Assembly: GCF_020525925.1 (NCBI RefSeq)
Contig: NZ_CP084877.1
Location: forward strand, 99,752 to 163,751
Length of the DNA: 64,000 nucleotides
DNA from: Klebsiella quasipneumoniae subsp. quasipneumoniae
GTDB lineage: Bacteria > Pseudomonadota > Gammaproteobacteria > Enterobacterales > Enterobacteriaceae
Direction: 5' to 3'
Position numbers and translations under genes: made by a program. Every line of letters begins with the position of its first letter. Within the stretch, counting starts at the first letter, position 1. The notes under the pieces are model-generated. The model had not been told where the DNA came from. It was given only the letters and a program-made list of their open reading frames with translations, and did not search any database. Below are positions 37,807 through 46,831 of this stretch, piece by piece.

Positions 37807-38232
37807 TCACCCGAGAAATCCCCTGCGGACAGGAGTCCTACGGAAAACCACAGCCATCCCGGTAAACACCACCGCCATCAGCAGCCAGAGCCAGAGAATA
37901 TTATGCGTATAGCTCTGGTCGATATATGCTGCATACCCTGCCGCATCCGTACTGACGGTGGTGCAGTCTTCCTGTAAAACCGGAGGCAGTGGAGCGTTCA
38001 CCGCATCACCATTAAGTTCTTTCGGCCCCGTGCAGTCCTGAATGACATATCCCTCCTGCTGCACAGACTCTACGGTTTTCACCAGCGTCTGGCCGAACGT
38101 GTACGGTCCCGTCCGGAACACCAGAACAACCAGTAACATCATCATGGCCAGCGGATAGACCACCGCACACTTAACCAGCCAGTGAGCCCAGCGCAGTGCT
38201 GACAGAACAGTAGTAATGAGAGACTTAGCCAT
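37807..38232 (-). CDS. traP: Transfer protein TraP
   Basis: A 141-residue inner-membrane protein in the traP position, after traB. It has an N-terminal membrane segment (VYPLAMMMLLVVLVF), a periplasmic loop with two cysteines (YVIQDCTGPKELNG; VLQEDCTTVSTDAAG) and a second membrane segment near the C-terminus. In F, TraP stabilises the channel and is not essential. The ATG at 38230-38232, with a G-rich ribosome binding site, overlaps the traB 3' end by 8 bases. Confidence 0.85.
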   Translation of the reverse strand: MAKSLITTVLSALRWAHWLVKCAVVYPLAMMMLLVVLVFRTGPYTFGQTLVKTVESVQQEGYVIQDCTGPKELNGDAVNAPLPPVLQEDCTTVSTDAAGYAAYIDQSYTHNILWLWLLMAVVFTGMAVVFRRTPVRRGFLG

Positions 38233-39649
38233 TATTTTCCCCCTGCGGCGCTGCGCCCGGAGAGAACTCACGCGGATCAAGTTTGCCCAGCTTCTTCAGC
38301 ATCTCGTCAGTATTGAATCCGTTCATACCGCCGCCTGACTGATGATGTGCATCAGCCTGCGGTGCCGGCTCCGCCTCCTGATTCTGAGCCTGCTGTTGCC
38401 CGTTCTTTTCCGCTTCCAGTTCTTCAATCGTTTTCAGCTGGAATCCATCCTGGAACACGACGGTAACTTCGTTGCCGGCACCAATCGGAATGACCGGGTG
38501 ATACTGCTCGGCCCTTTTGATGTAGTACTCGCTCAGCGTCTGCGCAGCTTTAGATGCACCACCGCCGACCCCCATTTTCAGAACGTCACCGGCGCCAACA
38601 GATGCTGTTGCCCCCAGGCCAACAGCCGGCTGTGAAGCCCGTTCCATGCCCTGACCAATCCCGTCAACAAAACCGGCCCCCCATGCCCAGCCGAGGATTT
38701 TTCCGTTACGCATCACCACCTCTCCCTTAACCCCGTTTTTCCCCATAAAGGAAACGTGGCCGTTAATGGGCTGATCGATGGTTTTATCACCTTTGATACA
38801 GCTGATATTGCGGGTACGGACAATGGCGCGTTCGCTGGAGACATCGCCCCAGGCTTCAAGGCCCACAAAACACCCTGTCAGGTCGTAGGTTTTGCTGTTT
38901 GGCATTTCCACGCGACCGGTGATACGCAACTGCATCGGTACAGTTGATTCATTCCCGGTAACAGACGCGTTGGCATCTGCCCCCTCGATAAGCATGCTTT
39001 TTGCAAAGCTCCCCGACGGAATGTACGGCAATGACTTCGTTTTTTTTCCTTTGTCGTAACTGAACGTTTTACGCTGTATCTGGTTTGGTACCGGTACAGA
39101 CTGGTAGCTGACCTGCGGCGGCGGTGTCATACCATTCCCGGGATAGAATGCCGTCGGAGGCGGTACCGCGGCGCCGGTTTGCGGCGGATAACTGGCTGGC
39201 TGCGGCTCCCCTTCCGGACCGGGTGGCGGTGACGGAGGAGTCGGCGCGGGCTCGCCACCAGAGACAGCCGGTTTCACGCCCAGCGCCTTCAGCTGATTCT
39301 GCATGGCTTCATTGTCACTGCTGAGTTTGTCGATACGTATCTGGTCAGCGGTTCGCGCCTTACTCAGTAGGTCCACTTCCCCCTGCAGGGAGTCAAAACG
39401 CTTGTTGAGATCAGCGGCAGTCGCCTGCATTTCTGTTGTCGCGTGCTGCTCCACCTTACTGTTGAAGCTGCTGTCGACCACCCCGGTCATATCCGGTGCG
39501 GGTTCGCCCTGAGTCGGGGCTTCCTCATCAGAGCTCATGTTCAGATCTGACAGATACAGCCCGCCTCCGACTGCTGCCGCGCCGCCCGCCAGAATGAGTC
39601 CCAGCCAGATATATTGCTTACGTTTGATCAGCGTGTTGAAGTTGGCCAT
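38225..39649 (-). CDS. traB: Type IV channel scaffold protein TraB
   Basis: A 474-residue VirB10-type protein that links inner and outer membranes. It has a cytoplasmic N-terminus, one membrane segment (about 14-30), and a coiled-coil/Pro-rich periplasmic linker (GGEPAPTPPSPPPGPEGEPQ). The conserved beta domain has KTYDLTGCFVGLEAWGDVSS and NGHVSFMGKNGVKGEVVMRN. Length is as in F. Its ATG shares a base with the traK stop. Confidence 0.96.
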   Translation of the reverse strand: MANFNTLIKRKQYIWLGLILAGGAAAVGGGLYLSDLNMSSDEEAPTQGEPAPDMTGVVDSSFNSKVEQHATTEMQATAADLNKRFDSLQGEVDLLSKARTADQIRIDKLSSDNEAMQNQLKALGVKPAVSGGEPAPTPPSPPPGPEGEPQPASYPPQTGAAVPPPTAFYPGNGMTPPPQVSYQSVPVPNQIQRKTFSYDKGKKTKSLPYIPSGSFAKSMLIEGADANASVTGNESTVPMQLRITGRVEMPNSKTYDLTGCFVGLEAWGDVSSERAIVRTRNISCIKGDKTIDQPINGHVSFMGKNGVKGEVVMRNGKILGWAWGAGFVDGIGQGMERASQPAVGLGATASVGAGDVLKMGVGGGASKAAQTLSEYYIKRAEQYHPVIPIGAGNEVTVVFQDGFQLKTIEELEAEKNGQQQAQNQEAEPAPQADAHHQSGGGMNGFNTDEMLKKLGKLDPREFSPGAAPQGENNG

Positions 39650-40389
39650 CAGCGCTTCACTCCTTCATCTGACGTCGTGACCCAGATCTGCATGCGACCA
39701 CCGGCAGTCAGCAGGCCCGCCGGGGTACTGAACATGACGGCACGTGTTCCGGGCTGCCAGAAATCGCTTTCACGCACCATTCGGGCCGACAGGGAGACAT
39801 TGTCCAGACTGTAACGGACAACTTTCAGGTGATGACCGACCCAGACCCGATCGGCAGTGGCGCGCAGACCAGCCGGCACCTGCAGCACTTCAGAAGTGAC
39901 GGGGACAGACTGATACTCATCGGGTACGCTGCCCTGACGCACGGCGCGATTCAGCGAAACCAGTAACGATTCATAGGGATTCGACTCTTCCCAGGCTTTT
40001 GCCGGACCGGGGGTACCCGCCAGCTCGCTGACCAGCTGAATTGTCCGGCCTGAGCCCGCACGGGGCACGGCACGAATGGAGAAGTTCAGCCCGCGTTCGG
40101 TTTCCACAATGAAGGTGAATGGTTTTTTACTGACGGTCGCCAGAATGGCGCCGCCGCTGTCGGTCTGCTCCTGGTTTGTCAGGCCGCCGTCCAGGCTGTT
40201 TATCGCCGTGATGCGATCTCCAGGTACTGTGAACAGATTCGGATCGGTGTTACTCACGGCAATATTTGCCTGACCGCCATTGGTCAGGGGAACCACTGTC
40301 GGCGCCAGCGTACCGCTAAGGGTCGCTGACATCGCAGGGGCGACCAACAGCAGACAACCTGAAATAAATAACGGGTTAATTTTTTTCAT
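39649..40389 (-). CDS. traK: Outer-membrane channel protein TraK
   Basis: A 246-residue secretin-like/VirB9-type periplasmic protein that connects TraB to TraV. It has a signal peptide ([14 protein letters not shown]), then [20 protein letters not shown] and RISVPGD-type motifs ([15 protein letters not shown]). The C-terminal half has [20 protein letters not shown]. It starts at 40389, overlapping traE by 14 bases. Confidence 0.95.
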   Translation of the reverse strand: MKKINPLFISGCLLLVAPAMSATLSGTLAPTVVPLTNGGQANIAVSNTDPNLFTVPGDRITAINSLDGGLTNQEQTDSGGAILATVSKKPFTFIVETERGLNFSIRAVPRAGSGRTIQLVSELAGTPGPAKAWEESNPYESLLVSLNRAVRQGSVPDEYQSVPVTSEVLQVPAGLRATADRVWVGHHLKVVRYSLDNVSLSARMVRESDFWQPGTRAVMFSTPAGLLTAGGRMQIWVTTSDEGVKR

Positions 40390-40942
40390 TATTTATTTCT
40401 CCAAAACGCGCCAGCCAGCTGACACCATCGACACGACTGAACTGAATGACATAGCTTTTAATTTCACTGTAGGGTTTGGAATCCCCAATCCACGTTTTCA
40501 GCTCACCCCGGATATCCACGCGGTTCTCTGCCGGCCACGCACGGATCGAGGTCATATAAAAGGTGGCATTAACGTTATTGTCTTTAATGCGTTTCGCATC
40601 TTCAGCCAGCTGGACCTTTAGGCTGTTCTGCGCAGCGGGTAATACATACCGGAGAAGCTGCTGATGCTGGGCATCAACCGTTTCCGGCGTGACATTCAGA
40701 CGCAGGGCAACAAAGGACAGGCCCAGCTGCTCAATATAAGAAGCGTCAGCCTGGTTCTGAGACACCGCAAAGGGGGCACGGAATAACATCGGTGTCACCG
40801 CCACTTTCTGTTCCGTCTGCAGACGGTAATTATTTATGCCCTGGATAATATTGGTCGCAAGACTGAGGGTCAGGAGTGTCCCCAGACTGATAAATCCCAC
40901 AGCGATAACGCGAGTGGTATTTTGTCTGGCACCATGTTCCAT
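40376..40942 (-). CDS. traE: Pilus assembly protein TraE
   Basis: A 188-residue VirB5/VirB8-like inner-membrane protein with an N-terminal membrane segment ([20 protein letters not shown]) and a periplasmic domain containing [20 protein letters not shown] and [20 protein letters not shown]. It matches F TraE in length and sequence. Essential for the F pilus. Overlaps traK. Confidence 0.95.
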   Translation of the reverse strand: MEHGARQNTTRVIAVGFISLGTLLTLSLATNIIQGINNYRLQTEQKVAVTPMLFRAPFAVSQNQADASYIEQLGLSFVALRLNVTPETVDAQHQQLLRYVLPAAQNSLKVQLAEDAKRIKDNNVNATFYMTSIRAWPAENRVDIRGELKTWIGDSKPYSEIKSYVIQFSRVDGVSWLARFGEINNEKN

Positions 40943-40961
40943 ATGTTATTTCCCCGTTGAT

Positions 40962-41267
40962 TTATTTAATCCACTGCCGGAAACAGGAGTCCGGAACATC
41001 ATGAAAGAAACCTTTAAGAAGGGAGGTTGGCAGATACCAGTAAATCAGGTCGCGTAGCCAGGAACTGCCCCGCCCTTTTTTCAGTTTCTTGATACCCCAG
41101 AAAACCAGTGCCGCTGCAGCCATACCAAAAATGAACTTGCTGGTCCAGAAACCCCAGCCGAGACAAATCACGGCCGGGATAAGTTCATCGAGATATAAGC
41201 CAAACCAGCGGGACTGGTTAGTCAGTGTTTCCGGGAAACGGTATCGCTTTAATTCGTCTCCCGTCAT
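40962..41267 (-). CDS. traL: Pilus assembly protein TraL
   Basis: A 101-residue VirB3-like inner-membrane protein. It is almost identical in pattern to F Tra[21 protein letters not shown] near the start, two membrane segments, then [20 protein letters not shown] and [10 protein letters not shown] at the end. I chose the ATG at 41265-41267 because AGGA lies upstream and the family begins here. Confidence 0.96.
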   Translation of the reverse strand: MTGDELKRYRFPETLTNQSRWFGLYLDELIPAVICLGWGFWTSKFIFGMAAAALVFWGIKKLKKGRGSSWLRDLIYWYLPTSLLKGFFHDVPDSCFRQWIK

Positions 41268-41280
41268 CACGTGCTTCCTG

Positions 41281-41649
41281 TCAGTAACCGGCGACCGACA
41301 TACCGATGGTGATAAAGGTGGAAATAATCGCGAAGCCAAACAGGAACTTCACGTTTTTGGTCATCATGTACATGATGCCGCCGGCGACAACTTCTGCCAG
41401 AACCACCCATTTGACGACGCTGGATTGCTTACCAAACGTGCCTTTAACGGTCGCATCCCCGGACTTCATCAGGTCGGTTGCCGTGGTGGTGGCCATCGCA
41501 GCATCCGGGAAGAACGCCGCCACAGCAGCAACCGGCAGCACAACTTTAGCGGCTTTCAGGGCTTTCTTTTTATTGAAAACGCGGGACATAAAAGACGGTT
41601 TGGTTTTTTCAGGGACAGCAGAGCCCTGAACACTTAATACAGCATTCAT
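41281..41649 (-). CDS. traA: Propilin TraA
   Basis: A 122-residue pilin precursor. The start [15 protein letters not shown] matches F. A long leader ends FFPDAAMA (residue 53), the leader-peptidase site, leaving a mature pilin of about 69 residues starting [11 protein letters not shown]. The mature part has the two hydrophobic spans of F pilin, with [20 protein letters not shown] and [16 protein letters not shown]. TraQ helps insertion and TraX may acetylate it. First structural gene after traY. Confidence 0.97.
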   Translation of the reverse strand: MNAVLSVQGSAVPEKTKPSFMSRVFNKKKALKAAKVVLPVAAVAAFFPDAAMATTTATDLMKSGDATVKGTFGKQSSVVKWVVLAEVVAGGIMYMMTKNVKFLFGFAIISTFITIGMSVAGY

Positions 41650-41702
41650 ATTTATTTCCTTTTAAATAGATAATGTTTAAATGGTAATACCTTCGGGACT
41701 AC

Positions 41703-42074
41703 TTATGTTTCAGATACTGACCTCCTTATCACTTCGACTTCAGAACTATAAAAATCAGGAAATTCGAACAGATGTGCTTTGAGACGAAGATAAACTTCAT
41801 GCGACTTGCTTCTGTTACTTTTATTTTTAGCTGCAATCAGTTTTTTGTTTGTATCCTCATCAAAGCGGGCCATAACAACAGGACCAAAACTCACACTCTT
41901 ATATGTTACAGTTGGATAAAAATCTGGATAGCGTAAAAGGTGATCCTTAACCCTAAGCACAACCTCCCCAGCCTTACTACGTCCGCTTCTCTCTTTGGCA
42001 TTTACCAATTTCAGATGCGTATCTTCATCAAGTTTGAAACTAACGCATGGACCTAATGCCGGACGAGTAGTCAT
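41703..42074 (-). CDS. traY: Relaxosome and tra promoter protein TraY
   Basis: A 123-residue tandem ribbon-helix-helix protein. The two repeats are easy to see: VSFKLDEDTHLKLVNAKERS with GRSKAGEVVLRVKDHLLRYP, and VMARFDEDTNKKLIAAKNKS with NRSKSHEVYLRLKAHLFEFP. TraY binds oriT to stimulate TraI nicking and also activates the tra promoter. I chose the ATG at 42072-42074, with TGAGG upstream; an upstream GTG at 42122 would add 16 residues. Confidence 0.92.
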   Translation of the reverse strand: MTTRPALGPCVSFKLDEDTHLKLVNAKERSGRSKAGEVVLRVKDHLLRYPDFYPTVTYKSVSFGPVVMARFDEDTNKKLIAAKNKSNRSKSHEVYLRLKAHLFEFPDFYSSEVEVIRRSVSET

Positions 42075-42157
42075 TCGCCTCACTTGCACCTCCACTCTAC
42101 TTTTCAATAGAAGTAGTCTCACAAATAAAACCCCTTAACACAATAGACAAAAGGTCA

Positions 42158-42853
42158 CTATTTATTTAACAATTTATTAACGCGACTTCCAATTAATTCT
42201 GTAACAACCTTACAGAATGAAAAGGCCATTCCACTGGCGAATAAAAAATAAAATACCTCTTCTCTCGTGCGGATTGGTAAAGCAGCAAGAATACGATTCA
42301 CCCTGTTTTTCGATGTTCCAATTGCTATATTTAAAACCTCTGAAATCTGATTGTGGGAGGCACCAAAAGAATATAGAGCCAGAGTCTCAATCTGAACATC
42401 AGTTAAAAAACCGACTGCATTTTTAAATTCGTTGAGTTTTTTTATAAAACCTGAGCGAACAGGAGACAGTAAAAAACCGCCTCGTTGAAGATGACAGAAC
42501 TTCCACAGAGTGAACTCTGTTCCATCAAATGACATCCGTTCTATTATAAAATCCCATCGGTTCCCATTAATGGGCAAATTTTCCTCAACGAGCATTTTTC
42601 GATCGCCTGAGTAAACTTCTGCGTCAAGAGCTGACAGACGTAAAGAAGAGGAGATTTCCAAACGGTTAAACCATATGTTAACGTTAATATTGTGCAGAAA
42701 AGTTGTAGCGAAAGAATGATTGAAATGGGAAAAGGATCCATCACGGAGCCTTATACAAGCAGGATGGCTAGAAAGGTTGACAGTTAATTGCATTTCACGA
42801 AAGAAATCCAATTGACTACAGTTGGTGTTTTCAATACGATCCATCGAACACAT
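42158..42853 (-). CDS. traJ: Transfer operon activator TraJ
   Basis: A 231-residue regulator of the F TraJ type. It has an N-terminal PAS-like domain and a C-terminal helix-turn-helix of the LuxR style (VQIETLALYSFGASHNQISE, VLNIAIGTSKNRVNRILAAL). It counteracts H-NS silencing of the traY promoter. The first ATG (42851-42853) has GGAGG-like bases upstream; a second ATG three codons on is possible. Its 5' leader is fully overlapped by the FinP antisense RNA on the + strand. Confidence 0.92.
   Translation of the reverse strand: MCSMDRIENTNCSQLDFFREMQLTVNLSSHPACIRLRDGSFSHFNHSFATTFLHNINVNIWFNRLEISSSLRLSALDAEVYSGDRKMLVEENLPINGNRWDFIIERMSFDGTEFTLWKFCHLQRGGFLLSPVRSGFIKKLNEFKNAVGFLTDVQIETLALYSFGASHNQISEVLNIAIGTSKNRVNRILAALPIRTREEVFYFLFASGMAFSFCKVVTELIGSRVNKLLNK
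42812..42840 (+). promoter_or_regulatory. finP promoter
   Basis: TTGACT (42812-42817), 17-base spacer, TACGAT (42835-42840), inside the traJ coding sequence and pointing toward the traJ leader. A start near 42847 fits the base of the first FinP stem-loop. Confidence 0.7.
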
Positions 42854-42922
42854 AGGAGCCTCCTCAACAGGATTCTATGGGCAGCTGATGTGAAGGGGGC
42901 CAACCCTTCACATCAGCGATTC
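42847..42922 (+). ncRNA. finP: FinP antisense RNA
   Basis: Two stem-loops lie opposite the traJ leader. The first pairs CATAGGAGCCT (42851) with AGGATTCTATG (to 42879) and covers the traJ ribosome binding site and start. The second is a perfect 14-bp stem, GCTGATGTGAAGGG with CCCTTCACATCAGC (42884-42917), followed by a T-containing tail. This is the FinP layout of F-like plasmids. FinO protects it and promotes pairing with traJ mRNA. The loop sequences set the fin allele. Confidence 0.85.
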
Positions 42923-42954
42923 TCAAATTTTGTGAGACCTGAGCCTCTCAAACT

Positions 42955-42983
42955 ATGATAAATGTAACCCACTTCCCTGTCAC
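42955..42983 (-). promoter_or_regulatory. traJ promoter
   Basis: On the minus strand GTGACA (complement of 42978-42983), 17 bases, TATCAT (complement of 42955-42960). The transcript would start near 42948 and contain the whole FinP target before the traJ ATG. Confidence 0.65.
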
Positions 42984-43059
42984 TAAAAATACGCAGATCA
43001 TTCCGCTTTTATTTTTTATATTTTAGTTTAATAATCTAGATAACTTAATGTTGTGTAGT

Positions 43060-43452
43060 TTACTCTTCGTCACCATCTTCTGATTCTGGAAAGAATGTAT
43101 CGACCACTTCTTTAGTGTCTTCCAGAATGTTATCAATCATAAATCGCCACTCAAATTTTTGGTTACCTGAGATATGTGGACTCAAACAAGAAATTCCCAA
43201 AATTTTGTTGGTTGCAAATTGTGTCTTCAAAACTGTTTCAAGCAAAACCTTATTGAAAGCCATCTGATTAAAGCCGCTTTCTTTCCTTTCCATTTGCGCT
43301 TCATAAACCCTCAAGCCTAACTCGACAAGCATCGTAGACACACTGGAAAAACTAACATCTTTCTCCCTGGCGCCCTCAGCTTTCCGTTTCTCCACAATGG
43401 CATTAATTTTTTCAGCAACTTCATCGCTAACATATGCCTGTATCTTTGCCAT
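43060..43452 (-). CDS. traM: Relaxosome protein TraM
   Basis: A 130-residue tetrameric DNA-binding protein that binds GANTC motifs at oriT and the TraD tail. It has an N-terminal ribbon-helix-helix (IQAYVSDEVAEKINAIVEKR), AREKDVSFSSVSTMLVELGL, and EAQMERKESGFNQMAFNKVL. The acidic C-terminus ends FFPESEDGDEE. I chose the ATG at 43450-43452 because AAGGG lies 8 bases before it; another ATG two codons upstream is too close to that site. It lies next to oriT and is autoregulated in F. Confidence 0.95.
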   Translation of the reverse strand: MAKIQAYVSDEVAEKINAIVEKRKAEGAREKDVSFSSVSTMLVELGLRVYEAQMERKESGFNQMAFNKVLLETVLKTQFATNKILGISCLSPHISGNQKFEWRFMIDNILEDTKEVVDTFFPESEDGDEE

Positions 43453-43510
43453 ATCCATCCCTTAATATAAAAAGAAATCTTGATACTATTTACAGCCAAC
43501 CAATTCAGAC

Positions 43511-43699
43511 GATTCACCAACGATTCAATTCGCGATTCGAATCTAGATTCACCGCCTTGAAACTCGATTCATAAGGCGAATCACACCACGAATTGAATCT
43601 AGAGTCAATTCGCCAATAAAGCTAGATTTCATAAGGGTTGATTCGTTACTGATTCACCCACGATTTATAAGTGAATCGTTAGCGATTCATCTGCGATTC
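43511..43699. repeat. GANTC array: TraM-binding sites at oriT
   Basis: I count 14 GANTC motifs in 189 bases, at 43511, 43522, 43534, 43539, 43546, 43566, 43578, 43595, 43602, 43640, 43651, 43673, 43684 and 43695. Many are 11 or 12 bases apart, one helical turn, so they lie on one DNA face. F TraM recognises pairs of GANTC, so this should comprise several sbm sites, also covering the traM promoter. Confidence 0.85.
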
Positions 43700-43739
43700 A
43701 TATTTATATTACATAATGAAAGATAGTGTAATTTAGTTG

Positions 43740-43830
43740 ACCATAACTCTATGGTTTAAATAATAAATCTGCAAAATTTTAATTTTGCGTGGGGTGTGGT
43801 GATTTTGTGGTGAGGAGTGCATATATGTTG
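43740..43830 (+). other. oriT: oriT nic region
   Basis: The + strand GCGTGGGGTGTGGTG (43787-43801) matches the F nic site, placing the nick between 43797 and 43798. An inverted repeat GCAAAAT-TTTA-ATTTTGC (43771-43788) lies directly beside it, as in F, where TraI docks. The base after GGTG is A, not C as in F. Cleavage on the + strand means DNA from 43798 upward enters the recipient first and the tra operon enters last. Confidence 0.88.
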
Positions 43831-43886
43831 AGTCTCGGTCTTGGATGGGTTAAGGTTATTCCGGGATTTGGCACGGAGGGGAATTC

Positions 43887-44372
43887 ATGAAGGGAGTAGC
43901 GTTTGGTATCATCCTGTCTTTAATACCATTGTCATCAATGGCAGCAGACTGCTTTGATATGGCTGGCAGGGATTACAAAATTGATCCGGATCTCCTGCGT
44001 GCTATATCATGGCAAGAATCACGATTTAAAATTGATGCGATTGGGCGTAATCCTGTTACGGGTTATGGATCAGGCTTGATGCAAATTGACTCGCAGCATT
44101 TCAACGAACTGTCGCGATATGGAATAAAACCGGATCATCTTCTTAGCGATGCTTGTCTTAACATCTACACCGGAGCCTATTATCTGGCTCAGGCGTTTAA
44201 AAAGTGGGGCGTTTCGTGGGATGCAGTCGGGGCATACAATGCAGGCTTCAAAAAGACCCCGCGCCAGGCAGCAAGACGTTACGAGTATGCGAAGAAGATC
44301 CATTACTACTACACGGCTATCAAAGCAAGCAAACGAACTTCTTCTAAAGATCAGAAAATCGCCATGAACTAA
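43887..44372 (+). CDS. Lytic transglycosylase (gene X / orf169 / P19 type)
   Basis: A 161-residue exported muramidase that opens peptidoglycan for the transfer apparatus. It has a signal peptide ([16 protein letters not shown]) and then the SLT fold: catalytic Glu in [16 protein letters not shown], then [16 protein letters not shown] and VGAYNAGF. Length is as in gene X of F and P19 of R1. It is the first gene on the leading side of oriT and the only one there on the + strand, so it would not be read from the incoming single strand. Confidence 0.94.
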   Translation: MKGVAFGIILSLIPLSSMAADCFDMAGRDYKIDPDLLRAISWQESRFKIDAIGRNPVTGYGSGLMQIDSQHFNELSRYGIKPDHLLSDACLNIYTGAYYLAQAFKKWGVSWDAVGAYNAGFKKTPRQAARRYEYAKKIHYYYTAIKASKRTSSKDQKIAMN

Positions 44373-44373
44373 A

Positions 44374-44397
44374 AAGCCTTCTGATATAAGAAGGCTT
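44374..44397. terminator. Bidirectional terminator between convergent genes
   Basis: A 9-bp stem AAGCCTTCT (44374-44382) with AGAAGGCTT (44389-44397), loop GATATA. On the minus strand it is followed by TTTTTAG, a good intrinsic terminator for the leading-region transcript; toward the + strand the T run is weaker. Confidence 0.8.
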
Positions 44398-44404
44398 GAA
44401 TTTC

Positions 44405-44719
44405 TTAAAAATCTACGGCATCTATACCTGGATAATAATCGGCATCACTATCAAAATGAAAAAGCAGATACCCACCCTCCCGGTGCATTAGTATAAGATT
44501 TTTGCGTAAAAATTTTGACACCCCACCTCTTTTTAGCGCCAGAAGATGGCGTTTGAAATCATACATCCTTATAACACAACCATAAGGTGTATCATGTATC
44601 CACTCTAAGTAACTATCGCAAGTTAGATAATTGGTTGTTGATGAAAGCACCTGAAGAACTCTGATATCACCTTCTTCCATATGTGAAATACTGATACAGA
44701 CAGCTTTAAATTCAAACAT
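44405..44719 (-). CDS. DUF5983-like protein
   Basis: A 104-residue soluble protein: MFEFKAVCISISHMEEGDIR at the start, DTPYGCVIRMYDF in the middle, and GGYLLFHFDSDADYYPGIDA near the end. It resembles small plasmid and prophage proteins annotated as DUF5983, whose function is unknown. I chose the ATG at 44717-44719. It is the last gene of the first minus-strand leading cluster, following the DUF932 gene and ending at a strong terminator. Confidence 0.7.
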   Translation of the reverse strand: MFEFKAVCISISHMEEGDIRVLQVLSSTTNYLTCDSYLEWIHDTPYGCVIRMYDFKRHLLALKRGGVSKFLRKNLILMHREGGYLLFHFDSDADYYPGIDAVDF

Positions 44720-44760
44720 AAGTATTCCCACCATCAAAACGCCGGACAGCTGCCCGGCGC

Positions 44761-45588
44761 TTATAAATAGCCTTTAAGAGTGCGGAATTTCTCCGCAATT
44801 AACCACAATGCCTTATTGAGTTTAACATCACCATCGATTGCTTTTACTGGCCGGGTTGTTGTTCTTTTCCCTTTTTCAGTTCGGCCAGGCAAACCGCCTT
44901 TAATCAGATTTTCCTGGACCCTTTGATATGTAGTCCAGATGTCATCTTTTTTATCTTCATAACGGCGCGGATGAATTATCTGTTCAATACTGACCGGAGA
45001 TTTATTTTCATCTTCATATCGGTAGGTTAATGCAGCTTGTCCAAACAGACGCTGTTCTTCCTTGGTTAAGGCAATAGACTTCATGACATCAACGCCTTCA
45101 GTTATTTTATCGAAAATTCCCAGAACTTCGTAAGCACCTTCGATAACCCTTCCAACAATATCACCTTTATGAGGTACACGAATCTCACCAAACGACGTAC
45201 CGCACACAAGGCCATTTGTGCATACAAAACGGAACATACCCGGGATCATTTGATAACTGGACGATCCATCATGCGAGTTAAGAAGAATGATTTCGGGTAC
45301 TTCTGTTCCTTTATTGGCCCCTTCACGGCGAAGTCTTACCATATGCTTAGTATGCCCCCGTTTATCCTCATCCCTTACTCGTGACTGACAGGCAAAAAAT
45401 GGCTGGAAACCTTCTTCACGTAATTTATCCAGCAGTGTAATGGTTGGAATATAGGTATAGCGATCACTACGTGAATTATGCTTTTCTTCTGAAAACACAG
45501 AAGGTACAACCTTGACTAATTCATCGTTAGTCAGTGGGCGTTCCTGACGAATGGAATGAGTAAGTCCAAATCGGGATGCTAAACGCAT
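44761..45588 (-). CDS. DUF932 family protein
   Basis: A 275-residue protein of the DUF932 family found in F-like leading regions and prophages. Landmarks are RPLTNDELVKVVPSVFSEEK, YTYIPTITLLDKLREEGFQP, and NSHDGSSSYQMIPGMFRFVC. The biochemical role is unknown. A perfect AAGGAG precedes the ATG at 45586-45588. It lies directly downstream of repeat copy A, as expected for a gene read early from the incoming single strand. Confidence 0.88.
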   Translation of the reverse strand: MRLASRFGLTHSIRQERPLTNDELVKVVPSVFSEEKHNSRSDRYTYIPTITLLDKLREEGFQPFFACQSRVRDEDKRGHTKHMVRLRREGANKGTEVPEIILLNSHDGSSSYQMIPGMFRFVCTNGLVCGTSFGEIRVPHKGDIVGRVIEGAYEVLGIFDKITEGVDVMKSIALTKEEQRLFGQAALTYRYEDENKSPVSIEQIIHPRRYEDKKDDIWTTYQRVQENLIKGGLPGRTEKGKRTTTRPVKAIDGDVKLNKALWLIAEKFRTLKGYL

Positions 45589-45618
45589 ATTATTCTCCTT
45601 CACCTGTTTAATTTTTTA

Positions 45619-46396
45619 ACCATCACCCGTTGAGTTGCCGGGGCCGCGGTTTTGACTTTGTGCGGGGACCTGCTGAACCTGCCCCCTGGATATAACCTTC
45701 ACCCGTTTGAGAGCCGTTCGCCGCGAGGGCGTAAACGAGCACGGCCCGGTGCAGATGTCCGGGGGTGAGCGGGAAATTTTTTTCGGTCTAATGAAGCGCA
45801 GCGGAATGGCCGGGAAAAATTTATTGCGAAAGGCTCTGCCGTCCCCTGGACAGCAAGACGGGTTGTGCTTGTCTCAGCCCCGGCGAATGGACTCAAACGG
45901 GTGATACGGGTACCAGGGGAAAGGAGCAGGCACCCGCCGCAACGACGAAGAGCGCGGGCGCGAAACGGCGTTGCCCCGCAGAGTGCCGGCAGTCCTTCGC
46001 CGGCACGGTGAAAGCGGCGCGGCCGGAACGGCCGCAGCAAGCGCTGCCGTTGACTTTGACCTCAGACATCAGACACTAGCCGTCAGGCCCGAAACCGCTT
46101 TGCGGGTTCGGCGGAGCTTACCGCGTCTTTTCGCGGTTAGCGGAGTGTGGCTCGACGACCGGACAGCGCAGCTGGCCGGGAGCCGAAGGTGTCCAGTGTG
46201 GGTATGCTTTTAAAGCCTTTAAGGTTTAAAAATAGGCATCACAGCAGGGAGAAGAAGAGGAAGCAGGCAGACAGCAGGCAGCAAACAGGGAAGACGCGGA
46301 AAGGAAATGCGGGCGGCGCGTCAGCGCGGCCAGGTTTTCCCGGCGCCGCAGGCGCGCGGTCTTTCGAGGCGCGGCCAGACGGGGACCGATGCCCCC
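45619..46396 (-). repeat. Leading-region repeat copy A (Frpo-like single-strand promoter)
   Basis: First of four long direct repeats (others at 48403, 56748 and 60136), all in the same orientation. The + strand, which is the transferred strand, can fold into a long hairpin. Outer arms TGTCCGGGGG (45756-45765) and CCCCTGGACA (45843-45852) enclose inner arms AAATTTTTTTCGGTC (45774-45788) and GGCCGGGAAAAATTT (45808-45822). F has a single-strand promoter, Frpo, in the same region. RNA made on this template would run in the minus sense, into the DUF932 gene. Promoter function is inferred. Confidence 0.75.
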
Positions 46397-46417
46397 TTCG
46401 CCTGCTCTGTTCCCGAA

Positions 46418-46831
46418 TCAGTCAACAAACATCGAGACCGGGATTTGAAATCGATTTGCCAGCGCCCGCATGTGATCAAAGGTCAGACTGCGTTCACCAC
46501 AGAGGAACCGGCTGACGAGCGATTTATTACCTATCTCGTTTTCGAAATCGGACTGAGAAAGCCCGTATTGCTGCATAAGAACCCGCAGCAACGATACACC
46601 GTTTTTGCCTGCTTCGAAGCGCGTATTAAATTCTTCAAATTCCACCGCGTTATCTTCCCAGGCATCGATGCGGGCAGTCAGCATATCAACCAGCGGGCTG
46701 TCCGGATCATGTTCCAGAAGATATTCAACGAGTTTACGTGCCTCTTCGTAATCTTTGCGGGACGAACTGCCGCCCAGCAGAGGGACAATACTCGCCAGGT
46801 CATTCACCGCTTTATTGGCATCGCTAATCAT
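46418..46831 (-). CDS. HigA/YgjM-type helix-turn-helix protein (third TA gene)
   Basis: A 137-residue protein similar to E. coli YgjM/HigA antitoxins. The N-terminal half has EARKLVEYLLEHDPDSPLVD and ARIDAWEDNAVEFEEFN. The C-terminal XRE helix-turn-helix has LLRVLMQQYGLSQSDFENEI, GNKSLVSRFLCGERSLTFDH. Its ATG follows the stop of the preceding small antitoxin directly. The module is thus toxin, antitoxin, second antitoxin-like regulator. It could be an extra repressor or a second neutraliser. Confidence 0.85.
   Translation of the reverse strand: MISDANKAVNDLASIVPLLGGSSSRKDYEEARKLVEYLLEHDPDSPLVDMLTARIDAWEDNAVEFEEFNTRFEAGKNGVSLLRVLMQQYGLSQSDFENEIGNKSLVSRFLCGERSLTFDHMRALANRFQIPVSMFVD

Noticed and set aside
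43511..43699. Regular short repeats as a CRISPR array or iterons
   Set aside because: The repeated unit is only GANTC with variable flanks and lies at oriT next to traM; there are no repeat-spacer units and no Rep gene beside it.
45699..46515. Several open frames on both strands inside repeat copy A (and the same in copies B-D)
   Set aside because: They arise from GC-rich repeated DNA, change frame between copies through indels, and have no plausible ribosome binding sites or domains.
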